A stretch of 64,000 nt of DNA from Merluccius polli (Eukaryota; Chordata; Actinopteri; Gadiformes; Merlucciidae): the NCBI GenBank assembly GCA_030340625.1, contig JAOPHQ010005689.1, forward strand, positions 764,001 through 828,000. Direction: 5' to 3'. The notes beneath the pieces were generated by a model, which searched no databases, had not been told where the DNA came from, and worked only from the letters and a program-made list of their open reading frames with translations. Shown here one piece after another: positions 45,434-57,735 of this stretch. Made by a program: the position numbers and the translations under genes. Every line of letters begins with the position of its first letter. The first letter of the stretch is position 1.

Positions 45434-48400
45434 GAGGTGATCGGAGAGGCTTTGTTTCGGGCTAGAGAGCTTTCGCCACGCGACGGTGTACCCACTCGTC
45501 CCCTCTGTTACAAGCCGGCCAATAACCAGGTAAGCAGTTTCCTTTTGCTACGGCTAAAAACTGCAGTTATCTATAGAATATTAGGTAACAGAGGTGATTA
45601 GCGGACGTTGTTGCAAAGCTTTGGTTCTCCGGTCCATAGTCGTTACAGTTAAGCCGAAGCAAAAATGAACAGGCGCTCATAACTCTTTTGGAATTAGTTA
45701 GATAATATTTAGTCGTTATTATATGACCATTACAAAACAAGCATGTGATCAGTATTGTATCTGCGGGTTTAAGTCCCCAATATAGGTTCAAGTCCTGATG
45801 AGTTTAAAACTCCAAATTCTTTTTAAAGAATCGTGGGTTCAAGTCCCCAAAATGTTTTTTTATTGTCAAAATGGTCAAAGGTTGTGACCCATATGATAAC
45901 GTGGTAAATACGGAGGTGGAGTGAGGAGATCGTGTGGTTATAGAACTCTACTAACAAAGAGATAACTAAAATGGGATGATAATAACATTCCCCACACAGA
46001 GCTGCGCTAACTTGCATGTAACTCAATAACCCGCATAATTCTGCATGTGCTAAATGCTTGATAACCGTACTAATATGCTCTTAACTCCTAACACGTGCAA
46101 GTAGCTTAGCCTTCTTTGTCTTGTAGCATATCTGTGCTAGTACCCCCAGGCAAACACGAGGAAGTGGCTTAGCCTTCTTTGTCTTGTAGCATTTCTGTGC
46201 TATTAGCCACAAGCTATCCCGAGGGGCTAGCGGATAGGCTAGGTATTTAGAACTGAAGATAGCCCACCACGGGGGGTTGTTTATGGCTCATTGTTCTCCA
46301 GGGGGGATGATAGCATTCCTGTGCGGCCATACGGTCCAGGGTGGAGGCTAATGGCTATGCTAGGTCTAGGGAGAGACAGTAAACTAATATATATAACCCA
46401 TAGACATATGTACACAATACCAGTGGATTTGGAGCACTTCCACATATGGGCACACACATAGTAGGATATATACACAATATTAACGTGGAGGATATAAAGT
46501 GTGCGCATTTAAATAAGTTCTATGCTATGGTAACACAGCAGGGAGCATAGATTACAAATCCCTGTCAGCCATTTTGGGAGTCCCCAAAATGGCCCCCAAA
46601 ACCCCCTACCCCTCGACCACCCCTACCCCCATCAGACTACCCAGACTTCCCCCCTCCCCCGACGACTGACCATGTGATGGGGACAAAGGAAATGAAGTTA
46701 ATGAATGAAGTGTGAATGAAGTTGTGCACTCCTAGAATGCAAGGGGAGAAGGCAGAATGGAGCCCAATACAATAATTTGGTTTAATGTTATTATCTAGAC
46801 ATATACATTTATAAATAACTATGTTAACAGATGTCATTACTGTGATAAAAAGTGTTGTTGTGTAAAAACTGATTATTCATAAGCATCAACTTGTCAGTAA
46901 TAGGAAGGTGTTAAAATTGACATTAACTCTTTGTTTTATTCTTTCCTTTAACCTTAAGAGAAGGAGGGGACCTCCATGCCCCTTCCAAAGAAAGATCATG
47001 AACACCTCTTTTTGTTTTTATTAATGATAAGAAATTATAAGGTTAACAAAGGAGGAAAGGGAAGTTGGACAGGACACAATGAGATGGGGACAGTAAGTGG
47101 TAATTCTTATAACAGGAGGATTTATTTAGAAAGACAGAGGGAAGTAGACAGAAGGATAGAAGAAGGGAAAGTGTAAGAAAGTTAAAGAAAGTTAAAGAAG
47201 GTAAAGAGAGAAATGTGGTCTAGAGAGAGAGGGACAGAGCAGAGATAAAGCCGCAGGAGGTAATTTAGATAAGGAGATCTAACAAAGGAGGGAGGCATTA
47301 TAGAGTTATGTAGGGGTTTACCTTATAATAGTAGTGGTAATAATAATAATGATGTTAATGATAATAATAATAGACATAATGAAACATAACGAAGAAAGCA
47401 ATGCGAACATTAGGACGGTTGAAGATCAGGTCAACTATGTATATATGTCTGTTATTTGTTTTTGTTTCCTGTTGATTTTGTTTTCTTTGTGTATTTGTTT
47501 TATACTTTTAACTGTTTGTGTGAGTGTTTTGTGCTTTATAGGACAAATAGCAGACCAACAGCTCAGTCACGTCACATGAAGCCCCGAACCCCTGGTACCC
47601 CCTCATGAGTATTTGTGCATAAGATGGTTGATGGGCATAATACGGCCCTATCTGATAGTTTCATTTAAATCAGAAGTTATCTCCTCTACCACTCGTCCAC
47701 AGTAGTCCAGAGGTCAACCAGCGCTGGGGACTGTTAAGCAGTCCAGGGACTTTTCTCCCGCCTCAAGCGACGATATGGGAGTGTGGTAGAGTCATAACCT
47801 GATACACAGTGTAGGGGTGTAACAATTAATACAGTCAATTTTTGGGTTGCTCAGTTTACCTTCATAATGTGGTGTCCATTGTCTTGTTTTTATATACGAT
47901 GTTTTGTTTTTGCTCAATGATGCTGACCATTGCTGAGGTTATGATTCTTAGATGGACCAGAGGGTTTTCACCTGGGACACACACACAGGTGCCATTTGAT
48001 TATTAGAGGTGACTTGGGCGATGACAATGAGGAAATTGAGGTTGGTTTATCTGAGCCATATCCATTTTTAGTAAGCAAAACTATTCAATGATTGTGTGGT
48101 TACATATATATTCAATTTTAACTTCACTCACCATATTTACCTATTGTTTGACTCACCATTGTATGCAAGTTTGTTTTGATATAACTCTCACATATGGTTC
48201 GAACTACTTAGATTAATAACGATATAAGATCATTAAGACCATATAGGATTAAGACATGCCTGATCTATAATTCCATAATGGAAACGACTGTCTACATATT
48301 GTTTGATGTATTGTGTTAGATGTTTTCTTTGCAAAGATACTGGTTGGTTCTGGTCTCTCTTCCCCCAGGACAATGGAGGGGGGTCCATTAGAGAGAGGAC

Positions 48401-49483
48401 AGTTGATCTGGGGTTCCTGCCCTAAATGGACTCAAACTCATATTTGGACATTGAAATGGACTCCATACACAAAATGAACAGCAGGAACATTCCTGTTACC
48501 AGCGGTTGATAAGTTTCATATTAGGAGGCAACATGGTTGACGGTCTTATCTGAATGTGATGTGTTTTTACACTCTATATTTTCAATTTTCTTTTTGATTC
48601 TTTTAATGATTGATTATTCACAAGCGATTGATGTTGAAAGATGTTAACACTCTATAATTATGATTTGTTGTGCATTGGCAGTGACTGGATTGCAGAGAAG
48701 TGCTTAATCCTGATGGGGGGTGAGATCTTCTCTACCGTCATGATACTCTTTTTTCATCTCCTAGAGGTGGTTATCGACTGGATGATGGTAACCCGACCTG
48801 GACAGACCTCTCTTCAGCTGCTGAAAGGATAACTGGGAAGAGTTCTTTCCGGTGGGGTGAGACTAGCTCATGAATTTGGCCTTATTAGAACAATTGAATA
48901 AGTTTACCTAGTCTAAAAGTAAAATAAAATAATGTGGGCATAAGATTTAAAGGTAACGCTAGAAGACTAAAATAGTTGTGCCAAAAAGCTTGATAAACTA
49001 GGACCCCGACTGTCATGTACATATACTTTATGATATCATCGATATATAAAGGTCACTACAAGCGGGAAGAATGAATGCAACATGCTTAACTTTGTGTTAA
49101 TTTTACGTGACTTTTTCAAAGTCACGAGGAGGGAATAAGTAGGATATTTTATTTCAAGGAGGGAATATTTCTGTATCTTATTTGCAAGGATATTTTATTT
49201 CAAGGAGGGAATAGTTTTGCATTTTATTTTCAAGGGGGGAGTAATTGTGCATTTAGATTTTTTGTTTTTTTGTTTTTCGTTTTATTTGTTTAAGTGTTGA
49301 ATTTACATAAGTCAGACATATGGTCTTTGAACATTTGCAAGGACCAGGTTAAAGTAATCATTGGGAAATACTTCAGCAATCTGTTGGGAAAGGATCTAAT
49401 ACACAAGCTAGTTTATTGATATAGAAAATTGGGAATTACTTCGCCAACGCCTAATGCTGTTATGCTGTGTTTAACACCTTAAC
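45434..49483 (+). other. interior of the LTR element, no coding region recognised
   Basis: A gag/pol-sized region with frames all under about 85 codons. It includes a purine-rich stretch (47100-47230), an (AAT)n-like tract (47334-47375), and three repeats of the form TATTTTATTTCAAGGAGGGAAT at 49130-49235. The last resemble extra polypurine tracts. Confidence 0.5.
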
Positions 49484-49780
49484 TTGTTAGCTTTTTCCAC
49501 CGCCGTGTCAAAACTACAGCGCCAACACCGGGTGGTGCAGCAGTCACCCATCAAACAAGCAGTTATGTTACATTCACTGGGAATGGTGGAAAGAGTGAAC
49601 GGGACATTCAAGAAACTGACAATTCCGAGAAACAGAGTGCAGAGCCAAAGGATGGACCACCAACCAGGGTGGAGAAAGGTGACCAGGTGTACCCGAGAGT
49701 GTGCAGGGGACAGTGGAGCGCCCCGATTTGATCAGGCTGTGGTACCTGATATCCTGGAGTTCGGCACCTGTGTCTAGGAG
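49484..49780 (+). pseudogene. decayed retroviral-type integrase remnant
   Basis: One frame reads HSLGMVERVNGTFKKL (about 49571-49618). This corresponds to the conserved region of retroviral integrases around the third catalytic acidic residue (usually HPQSSGxVERxNxTLK). A second frame about 60 bp on reads GDQVYPRVCRGQWSAP, similar to the start of the integrase C-terminal domain in class I (gamma/epsilon-like) endogenous retroviruses. Frameshift and deletion separate the two. The other integrase motifs are missing, so it is non-functional. Confidence 0.5.
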
Positions 49781-50637
49781 GACATGGCACCTGTTTTACT
49801 TGAATGTTGAATTATTAAATACACAGTATGCTTCACGGTTGTCAATACAATGCATTATAAGTACGGAATGTGTTATGCTGTAGTACCGTGATTGCTTTAA
49901 TAATGAAACAGATGAATTTTTTGATGCTGCTAAAATGTTCTGACTACTGGTGAGGAGTGGAACCGTGGGGAAGGCACACATGGGTACGTGTTAGTAACCT
50001 TGGCGTGTGGGCCTTGCCTATGGATCACAAGATGAACATTGAATTCATGAACTGTCCGACTTGAGGTTGGCTACAGATACGGGGGATAACACTGATGATC
50101 TTTGAGTAACCTGCGTGCATGGAAACCATCTGAGCAATTGCATGCTAGTCTACAGGGCGTTTTTTAGATCTATATAGGGTTAATGCTGCTAACACGATAA
50201 TGTCTCTTCTGTGTTAGCCAGAGCTGCTAACACGGTAATGTCTGTTATACCTGGAGGTATTCGATTTTGGTTATACATGCATATAAGTATTTGAAGGGAT
50301 TTCATATGGGGAAATTACAATGCATTAACTACTATGCCTTTCTGTCCTCAGGATACTGTGATAATGGTATGACATATGGATTGTATGATGTGATGATAAT
50401 TTGTCTACTGTTGGCTACGGCCCATGTATTCTTTGAGACACACCAAGGTGAATGCCATCCAATTTAGAGATGCGACAGGTTTTCCTACTGTCTAGAAGAG
50501 GTTTTCCCGAACTAAGTCGATTGGTGATGTTGATGTTTTTCTTTTCGCTTGAATTTATACTCACCATTTTTAGACCTTACATGATACATAGCATTATTAA
50601 TTTATAGTATGGTCATCAGTGATGACCAAGGAGGGAC
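49781..50637 (+). other. 3' interior of the LTR element
   Basis: No env-like ORF is recognised. It ends with GACCAAGGAGGGAC (50624-50637), the putative polypurine tract just before the 3' LTR. Confidence 0.5.
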
Positions 50638-51025
50638 TGTTGCGAATTAATAACATGTATCATCAGGCTGTAAAATATCTGCACATAGCCAGGAGTAGAA
50701 ATAAATATACAAGTTGTAGTAACTGCACCTCAACACATGATGGCGGCAAACAATATACTGGGGGCGGCGCTTAACGCTAGCCATTGTGCGTCATGGAGGC
50801 CACGCCTCCTGCCCAGAGGCATCCGGCGGAAACATCCGGTTAGGATCAGAATCGTTCAGGCAGACCTCCAGAGGGACGCGCGGACGATCTCTCCACGCGC
50901 GTGGCATTTACATTTACTTCCCCCACATGCTTGGTAGATTAAGATAACTAAACCTAAACAAATAAAGTGAGTTAAAAGCGATTCCTGTTGTCGGCGGCCT
51001 CCTTCCCTCGGAACACAACCCCACA
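50638..51025 (+). repeat. 3' LTR
   Basis: 388 bp, from TGTTGCG to CCCCACA, uninterrupted. It is followed by the ATTG duplication and then by array spacer DNA. Confidence 0.9.
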
Positions 51026-51029
51026 ATTG

Positions 51030-51268
51030 CCAGCACAAATAAGAAAGATGTTTGCAGCCTCGCAAGAAAATTGATAAAAACAGGCCTCATATTTGACTTC
51101 TACAGACCAGTTGTGTCATAATGGCAAGCACCAAATGAAACTGCACAGATAGTATCTACTGTAGTGATTTACACCACAAATGTATTATTGATTGGCCCCA
51201 TCCAACTCCAGCACCATCTTATTCTTAGTCTAGATCAGGGCAAAAGGGTATGACACCATTTAAGGAAG
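51030..51268. repeat. remainder of the array spacer after the LTR element
   Basis: Continues the spacer exactly where 43737 left off (CCAGCACAAATAAGAAAG) and stops at TTAAGGAAGG, where it joins PQ8 repeat sequence. About 600 bp of 3' flank and terminal exon are missing. Confidence 0.75.
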
Positions 51269-51271
51269 GAA

Positions 51272-52505
51272 TTTGGGGCACGTAGCTAGGCGGCGGCTAC
51301 TGCTGCTGCTGCTTTTGGGGCACGTAGCTAGGCGGCGGCTGCTGCTGCTGCTGCTTTTGGGGCACGTAGCTAGGTGGAGGCTGCTGCTGCTGCTTTTGGG
51401 GCACGTAGCTAGGTGGAGGCTGCTGCTGCTGCTTTTGGGGCATGTAGCTAGGCGGCGGCTGCTGCTGCTTTTGGGGCACGTCGCTAGGCGGCGGCGGCTG
51501 CTGCTGCTTTTGGGGCACGTCGCTAGGCGGCGGCTGCTGCTGCTGCTTTTGGGGCACGTAGCTAGGCGGCAGCTGCTGCTGCTTTTGGGGCACGCAGATA
51601 GGCGGCGGCTGCTGCTTTTGGGGCACGTAGCTAGGCGGCAGCTGCTGCTGCTTTTGGGGCACGTAGCTAGGCGGCGGCTGCTGCTGCTGCTTTTGGGGCA
51701 CGTAGCTAGGCGGCGGCTGCAGCTTTTGGGGCTGCTGCCTTTGGGGCTCGTAGCTTGGCGGCTGCATATAGCTAGGCTGCTGCTGCTTTTGGGGCTCGTA
51801 CTGAAGCGGCTGCATATAGCTAGGCGGCTGCTGCTGCTGCTTTTGGGGGACGTAGCTAGGCGGCGGCTGCTGCTGCTTTTGGGGGACATAGCTAGGTGGC
51901 TGCTGCATATAGCTAGGTGGCTGCTTCTTTTGGGGCACGTATCTAGGTGGTGGCTGCAGATAGCTTTGGAGCTGATGCCTTTGAGGCTGCTGCTGGGGCA
52001 CATAGCTAGGTGGCTGCTGCACATGGCTAGGTGGCTGCTGCTTTTGAGGTTGCTGCTGGAGCACATAGCTAGGTGGCTGCTGCTGTTGATGCTGCTGCTG
52101 GGGCACATAGCTAGGCGGCTGCTGCTGAGGCACGTAGCTTAGGGGCTGCTGCTGAGACACGTAGCTTAGGGGCTGCTGAGGCTGCTCATAGGTAGGTGGC
52201 TGGTGGTGGTTTTGAGGCTGCTGGGGCACGGCGCTAGGCTGCCTTTGGGTGTGCTTCTGCTGAGGAATGTGAGCACCAGCTTCCTCTGACCCAAGGCTAG
52301 GCTGTTGTGGAGCAGATCTGGGCTGCTCTGCATACGACTGGTATATGGGGGTTCTGACAAGACCTTGATATCCAAGCTTCCCAGCCAACCCATTCCTGTA
52401 AGCTGTATAACATTGCACAAGTGTAAGCGCACAGTTTTATGCATCTTTAATATCCAAGTTTAAGATTAAACTCACCATTTACTTGGCATACTGCAACAAG
52501 TAGAC
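51272..52505 (-). pseudogene. PQ8: PQ copy truncated at both ends
   Basis: Exon 3 starts at 52402 and is open for 368 codons through PPPSYVPQK units to a CAG-to-TAG stop at 51297-51299. It lacks the HVQ-stop of PQ2, PQ4 and PQ6. At the 5' side it has the shared deletion: exon 2 cut at 52505, with no exon 1 or promoter. At the 3' side the repeat zone ends at about 51272 and is fused to spacer DNA, so the normal C-terminus, the 3'UTR donor, the terminal exon and the poly(A) signal are absent. It includes variants PPPSDVPQK and PPPICVPQK. Confidence 0.85.
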
Positions 52506-53230
52506 ATGTTTTTTCTCCCAGTGGTGCATTGTTTTATTAAAAATGACACTTGTTTTCATTTCAATTGGTATATAACGGCCACCAATGTCTCGTATATATA
52601 CACTCCAGAATTAAATTATATTGCCAGCACAAATAAGAAAGATGTTTGCAGCCTCGCAAGAAAATTGATAACGGGCCTCATATTTGACTTCTACAGACCA
52701 GTTGTGCGTCATGATGGCAAGCACCAAATGAAACTGCACAGATAGTATCTACTGTAGTGATTTACACCACAAATGTATTATTGATTGGCCCCATCCAACT
52801 CCAGCACCATCTTATTCTTAGTCTAGATCAGGGCAAAAGGGTATGACACAAGTTAAGGAAGATCTTGATTTTCCTCCGACTCAGGTTGACAACACCTTGA
52901 TTAAAGTCAATCATTTATGATCCACCCTTGTTCACCCTACTAGAGGATCTGTATAATGCTCATGTGTGATCCACGAGTCAGTGTTTAGTGGGAAAAATTA
53001 AGTTGATTAAAGTCAATGTAGTTCCATGTTTCTGAAGTTCTGCTGCAGTAGAAATGTCTGTTCAGGTGCTAGGGATTACATGGGTCTAGTTTTTACTGAA
53101 ATAATGTAAAGACGGATTAAGCTTTAACAGAAGACGCAATTTAGAAAAAAAAAAAAACACACACCTATCGGCAATTTAAAGAGCCAAGCTAGTCTACCAG
53201 CATGCACACTGGCCAAGAACAAGGAAACAT
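52506..53230. repeat. array spacer between PQ8 and PQ9
   Basis: Short, promoter-deleted spacer form, slightly more diverged than the other short spacers. An A-run lies near 53144-53156. No gene. Confidence 0.7.
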
Positions 53231-53453
53231 TTTAATAAAACCGATTTTTATTATTTTTCCGTAGACAGTCAACCCCATGTCATTGTGGGACCTCCAGTGG
53301 CTAACCTGAGACAAAATTAAATGTCAGTGAATGACCTTCAGGAAACAAGTGCAGATATTAAACTTCAAATCTTAATGATTGATTTGATATTATGCAGTGG
53401 CAATTAAGAAAACTTACCCAATTGAAGTCAAGTAAGGTGGTGTTCGTTCTGCA

Positions 53454-56400
53454 TTAGGAAAAATGGAGGGGTGGCCGCTGTTGTTGAGGCTGCTGCTTTT
53501 GGTGCATGTAGCTAGGTGGCTGCTGCTTTTGGGGCTCATAGCTCGGTGGCTGCATGTAGCTAGGTGGCTGCTTCTTTTGGGGCTGCTGTTGGGGCACGTA
53601 GCTAGGTGGTGGCTGCATATAGCTTTGCGGCTGCTGCTTTGGAGGCTGCTGCTGGGGCACATGGCTAGGCAGCTGCTGCTTTTGGGGCTGCTGCTGTTGG
53701 GGCTCGTAGCTCGGTGGCTGCATATAGCTAGGTGGCTGCTTCTTTTGGGGCTGCTGTTGGGGCACGTAGCTAAGGGGTGGCTGCCTATAGCTTTGGGGCT
53801 GCTGCTTTGGAGGCTGCTGCTGGGGTACATAGCTAGGTGGCTGCTGCACATAGCTAGGCTGCTGCTGCTTTTGAGGCTGCTGCTGGGGCACATAGCTAGG
53901 CGGCTGCTGCTTTTGGGACTCGTAGCTCGGTGGCTGCATATAGCTAGGTGGCTGCTGCTTTTGGGGCTGCTGCTGTTGGGGCTCATAGCTAGCTGGCTGC
54001 TGCTTTTGGGGCATATAGCTAGGCGGCTGCATATAGGTAGGCGGCCGCTGCTTTTGGGGCTCATAGCTCGGTGGCTGCTGCTTTTGGGGCTCATAGCTCG
54101 GTGGCTGCTGCTTTTGGGGCTCATAGCTCGGTGGCTGCTGCTTTTGGGGCTCATAGCTCGGTGGCTGCTGCTGTTGGGGTGGCTGCTGCTGTTGGGGCTC
54201 GTAGCTCGGTGGCTGCTGCTTTTGGGGCTCGTAGCTCGGTGGCTGCTGCTGCTGGGGCTCGTAGCTCGGTGGCTGCTGCTGCTGGGGCTCGTAGCTCGGC
54301 GGCTGCATATAGCTAGGTGGCTGCTGCTTTTGGGGCTGCTGTTGGGGCACGTAGCTAGGGGGTGGCTGCATATAGCTTTGGGGCTGCTGCTTTTGAGGCT
54401 GCTGCTGGGGCACATAGCTAGGCGGCTGCTGCTGCTTTTGGGACTCGTAGCTCGGTGGCTGCATATAGCTAGGTGGCTGCTGCTTTTGGGGCTGCTGCCG
54501 TTGGGGCTCATAGCTAGCTGGCTGCTGCTTTTGGGGCATATAGCTAGGCGGCTGCATATGGGTAGGTGGCTGCTGCTTTTGGGGTGGCTGCTGCTTTTGG
54601 GGTGGCTGCTGCTTTTGGGGCTCGTAGCTCGGTGGCTGCTGCTGTTGGGGCTCGTAGCTCGGTGGCTGCTGCTGTTGGGGCTCGTAGCTCGGTGGCTGCT
54701 GCTGTTGGGGCTCGTAGCTCGGTGGCTGATGCTGTTGGGGCTCGTAGCTCGGTGGCTGATGCTTTTGGTGCACATAGCTCGGTGGCTGCTGCTTTTGGGG
54801 TGGCTGCTGCTGTTGGGGCTCGTAGCTCGGTGGCTGCTGCTGTTGGGGCTCGTAGCTCGGTGGCTGCTGCTGTTGGGGCTCGTAGCTCGGTGGCTGCTGC
54901 TGTTGGGGCTCGTAGCTCGGTGGCTGCTGCTGTTGGGGCTCGTAGCTCGGTGGCTGCTGCTTATGAGGCACGTAGCTAGGTGGCTGCTGCTTTTGGGGCT
55001 GCTGCTGTTGGGGCTCATAGCTCGGCGGCTGCATATAGATAGGTGGCTGCTGCTTTTGGGGCTGCTGCTTTTCGGGCACATAGCTAGGCGGCTGCTGCAT
55101 ATAGCTAGGTGGCTGCTTCTTTTGGGGCTGCTGTTGGGGCACGTAGCTAGGTGGTGGCTGCATATAGCTTTGGGGCTGCTGCTTTGGAGGCTGCTGCTGG
55201 GGCACATGGCTAGGTGGCTGCTGCACATAGCTAGGCTGCTGCTGCTGCTGCTGCTTTTCAGGCTGCTGCTGGGGCACATAGCTAGGCGGCTGCTGCTTTT
55301 GAGGCGGCTGCTGGGGCACGTAGCTAGGCGGCGGCGGCTGCTGGGGCACGTAGCTAGGCGGCGGCGGCTGCTTTTGGGGCACGTAGCCAGGCGGCGGCGG
55401 CTGCTGCTGCTGCTTTTGGGGCACGTAGCCAGGCGGCGGCGGCTGCTGCTGCTGCTTTTGGGGCACGTAGCCAGGCGGCGGCGGCTGCTGCTTTTGGGGC
55501 ACGTAGCCAGGCGGCTGCTGCTGCTGCTTTTGGGGCACGTAGCCAGGCGGCTGCTGCTGCTGCTTTTGGGGCACGTAGCTAGGCGGCGGCTGCTGCTGCT
55601 GCTTTTGGGGCACGTAGCTAGGCGGCGGCTGCTGCTGCTGCTTTTGGGGCACGTAGCTAGGCGGCGGCTGCTGCTGCTGCTTTTGGGGCACGTAGCTAGG
55701 CGGCGGCTGCTGCTGCTGCTTTTGGGGCACGTAGCTAGGCGGCGGCTGCTGCTGCTGCTTTTGGGGCACGTAGCTAGGCGGCGGCTGCTGCTGCTGCTTT
55801 TGGGGCACGTAGCTAGGCGGCGGCTGCTGCTGCTGCTTTTGGGGCACGTAGCTAGGCGGCGGCTGCTGCTGCTGCTTTCGGGGCACGTAGCTAGGCGGCG
55901 GCTGCTGCTGCTGCTTTTGGGGCACGTAGCTAGGCGGCGGCTGCTGCTGCTGCTTTTGGGGCACGTAGCTAGGCGGCGGCTGCTGCTGCTGCTTTTGGGG
56001 CACGTAGCTAGGCGGCGGCTGCTGCTGCTGCTTTTGGGGCACGTAGCTAGGCGGCGGCTGCTGCTGCTGCTTTTGGGGCACGTAGCTAGGCGGCGGCTGC
56101 TGCTGCTGCTTTTGGGGCACGTAGCTAGGCGGCGGCTGCTGCTGCTGCTTTTGGGGCACGTAGCTAGGCGGCGGCTGCTGCTGCTGCTGCTGCTTTTGGG
56201 GCACGTAGCTAGGCGGCGGCTGCTGCTGCTGCTGCTGCTTTTGGGGCACGTAGCTAGGCGGCGGCTGCTGCTGCTGCTGCTTTTGGGGCACGTAGCTAGG
56301 CGGCGGCTGCTGCTGCTGCTTTTGGGGCACGTAGCTAGGCGGCGGCTGCTGCTGCTGCTGCTTTTGGGGCACGTAGCTAGGCGGCGGCTGCTGCTGCTGC

Positions 56401-57551
56401 TGCTTTTGGGGCACGTAGCTAGGCGGCGGCTGCTGCTGCTGCTGCTTTTGGGGCACGTAGCTAGGCGGCGGCTGCTGCTGCTGCTGCTGCTTTTGGGGCA
56501 CGTAGCTAGGTGGCGGCTGCTGCTGCTGCTTTTGGGGCATGTAGCTAGGTGGCGGCTGCTGCTGCTGCTTTTGGGGCACGTAGCTAGGCGGCGGCTGCTG
56601 CTGCTGCTTTTGCGGCACGTAGCTAGGTGGCGGCTGCTGCTGCTTTTGCGGCACGTAGCTAGGCGGCGGCTGCAGCTTTTGGGGCTGCTGCCTTTGGGGC
56701 TCGTAGCTTGGCGGCTGCATATAGCTAGGCTGCTGCTGCTTTTGGGGCTCGTACTTAAGCGGCTGCATATAGCTATGCGGCTGCTGCTGCTTTTGGGGGA
56801 CGTAGCTAGGCGGCGGCTGCTGCTGCTTTTGGGGGACATAGCTAGGTGGCTGCTGCATATAGCTAGGTGGCTGCTTCTTTTGGGGCACGTATCTAAGTGG
56901 TGGCTGCATATAGCTTTGGAGCTGATGCCTTTGAGGCTGCTGCTGGGGCACCTAGCTAGGTGGCTGCTGCTTTTGAGGCTGCTGCACATGGCTAGGTGGC
57001 TGCTGCTTTTGAGGTTGCTGCTGGGGCACATAGCTAGGTGGCTGCTGCTGGGCCACGTAGCTTAGGGGCTGCTGCTGAGGCTGCTGCTGAGACACGTAGC
57101 TTAGGGGCTGCTGAGGCTGCTCATAGCTAGGTGGCTGCTGGTGGTTTTGAGGCTGCTGGGGCACAGCGCTAGGCTGCCTTTGGGTGTGCTTCTGCTGAGG
57201 AATGTGGGCACCAGCTTCCTCTTACCCAAGGCTAGGCTGTTGTGGAGCAGATGTGGGCTGCTCTGCATACGACTGGTATATGGGGGTTCTGACAAGACCT
57301 TGATATCCAAGCTTCCCAGCCAACCCATTCCTGTAAGCTGTATAACATTGCACAAGTGTAAGCACAGAGTTTTATGCATCTTTAATAACGTTTAAGATTA
57401 AACTCACCGTTTACTTGGCATACTGCAACAAGTAGACACAATTGCAGTACCCTAGAAGAGAAATCCCAGCTGTTTTAACACATCAACTGCAATACCTAAC
57501 TGAATTAAGCATGTTAAAAAGAAATAGAAATTACCTTATTAGTAAAGCCAT
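53454..57551 (-). pseudogene. PQ9: full-length PQ copy with two nonsense codons
   Basis: Exon 1 (57535-57551), exon 2 (57408-57451), splice sites and promoter are intact. In exon 3 (from 57337) a TCA-to-TAA change (57222-57224) stops the protein after about 58 residues, at PQQPSLG. A second stop, TAC to TAG, is at 56952-56954. Below that the PQ frame is open for 1,165 codons down to the normal QQRPPLHFS end. It includes a long run of 39-bp units encoding PPPSYVPQKQQQQ (about 55560-56160), PPPGYVPQK variants, and many PPSYEPQQQQ units. If the two stops are real, only a short secreted peptide could be made. If they are polymorphic or assembly errors, it would be the second-largest member. Confidence 0.75.
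55560..56520 (-). repeat. 39-45 bp coding minisatellite in PQ9
   Basis: About 15 consecutive 39-bp units (PPPSYVPQKQQQQ) are followed by units with 4-6 glutamines. Length differences between units are whole CAG codons. One unit has CGG for CAG (PRK). Confidence 0.9.
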
Positions 57552-57735
57552 GGTGGCAGCCATCGCTCAGGACAGCTACTGCAGTAAATCTGTGCCCTTG
57601 GTGCATTAGCTATAAGTCCATTGAACTCAGAACTGTCTTAATATAGACCTGTGTCAGCTCAGCTGCTGAAGGTTTGTTTTAAAAGTTATGTACAGCCAAT
57701 CACATTCTCCTCTGTCACTGATTGGTTTGAAACAA
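57552..57735 (-). promoter_or_regulatory. PQ9 core promoter
   Basis: TATA-like CTATATTAAG (minus strand) at 57637-57646, with CCAAT motifs near 57696 and 57721. Unchanged from the active-type copies despite the nonsense codons. Confidence 0.55.

Larger units (their letters stand above)
43738..51025 (+). mobile_element. retrovirus-like LTR element, non-coding interior, in the PQ7-PQ8 spacer
   Basis: Matching LTRs (TGTTGCGAATTAATAAC ... CCCCACA) lie at 43738-45408 (with a nested insertion) and 50638-51025. A 4-bp duplication ATTG flanks it (43734-43737 and 51026-51029). Other array copies show the empty site (TTATATTGCCAGCAC). A putative primer-binding site follows the 5' LTR and a purine-rich tract precedes the 3' LTR. 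The 5.2-kb interior has no ORF over about 100 codons. The only recognisable coding trace is an integrase remnant near 49.5 kb. It is an endogenous retrovirus-like, non-autonomous copy. The apparently identical LTRs imply recent insertion. Confidence 0.85.
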
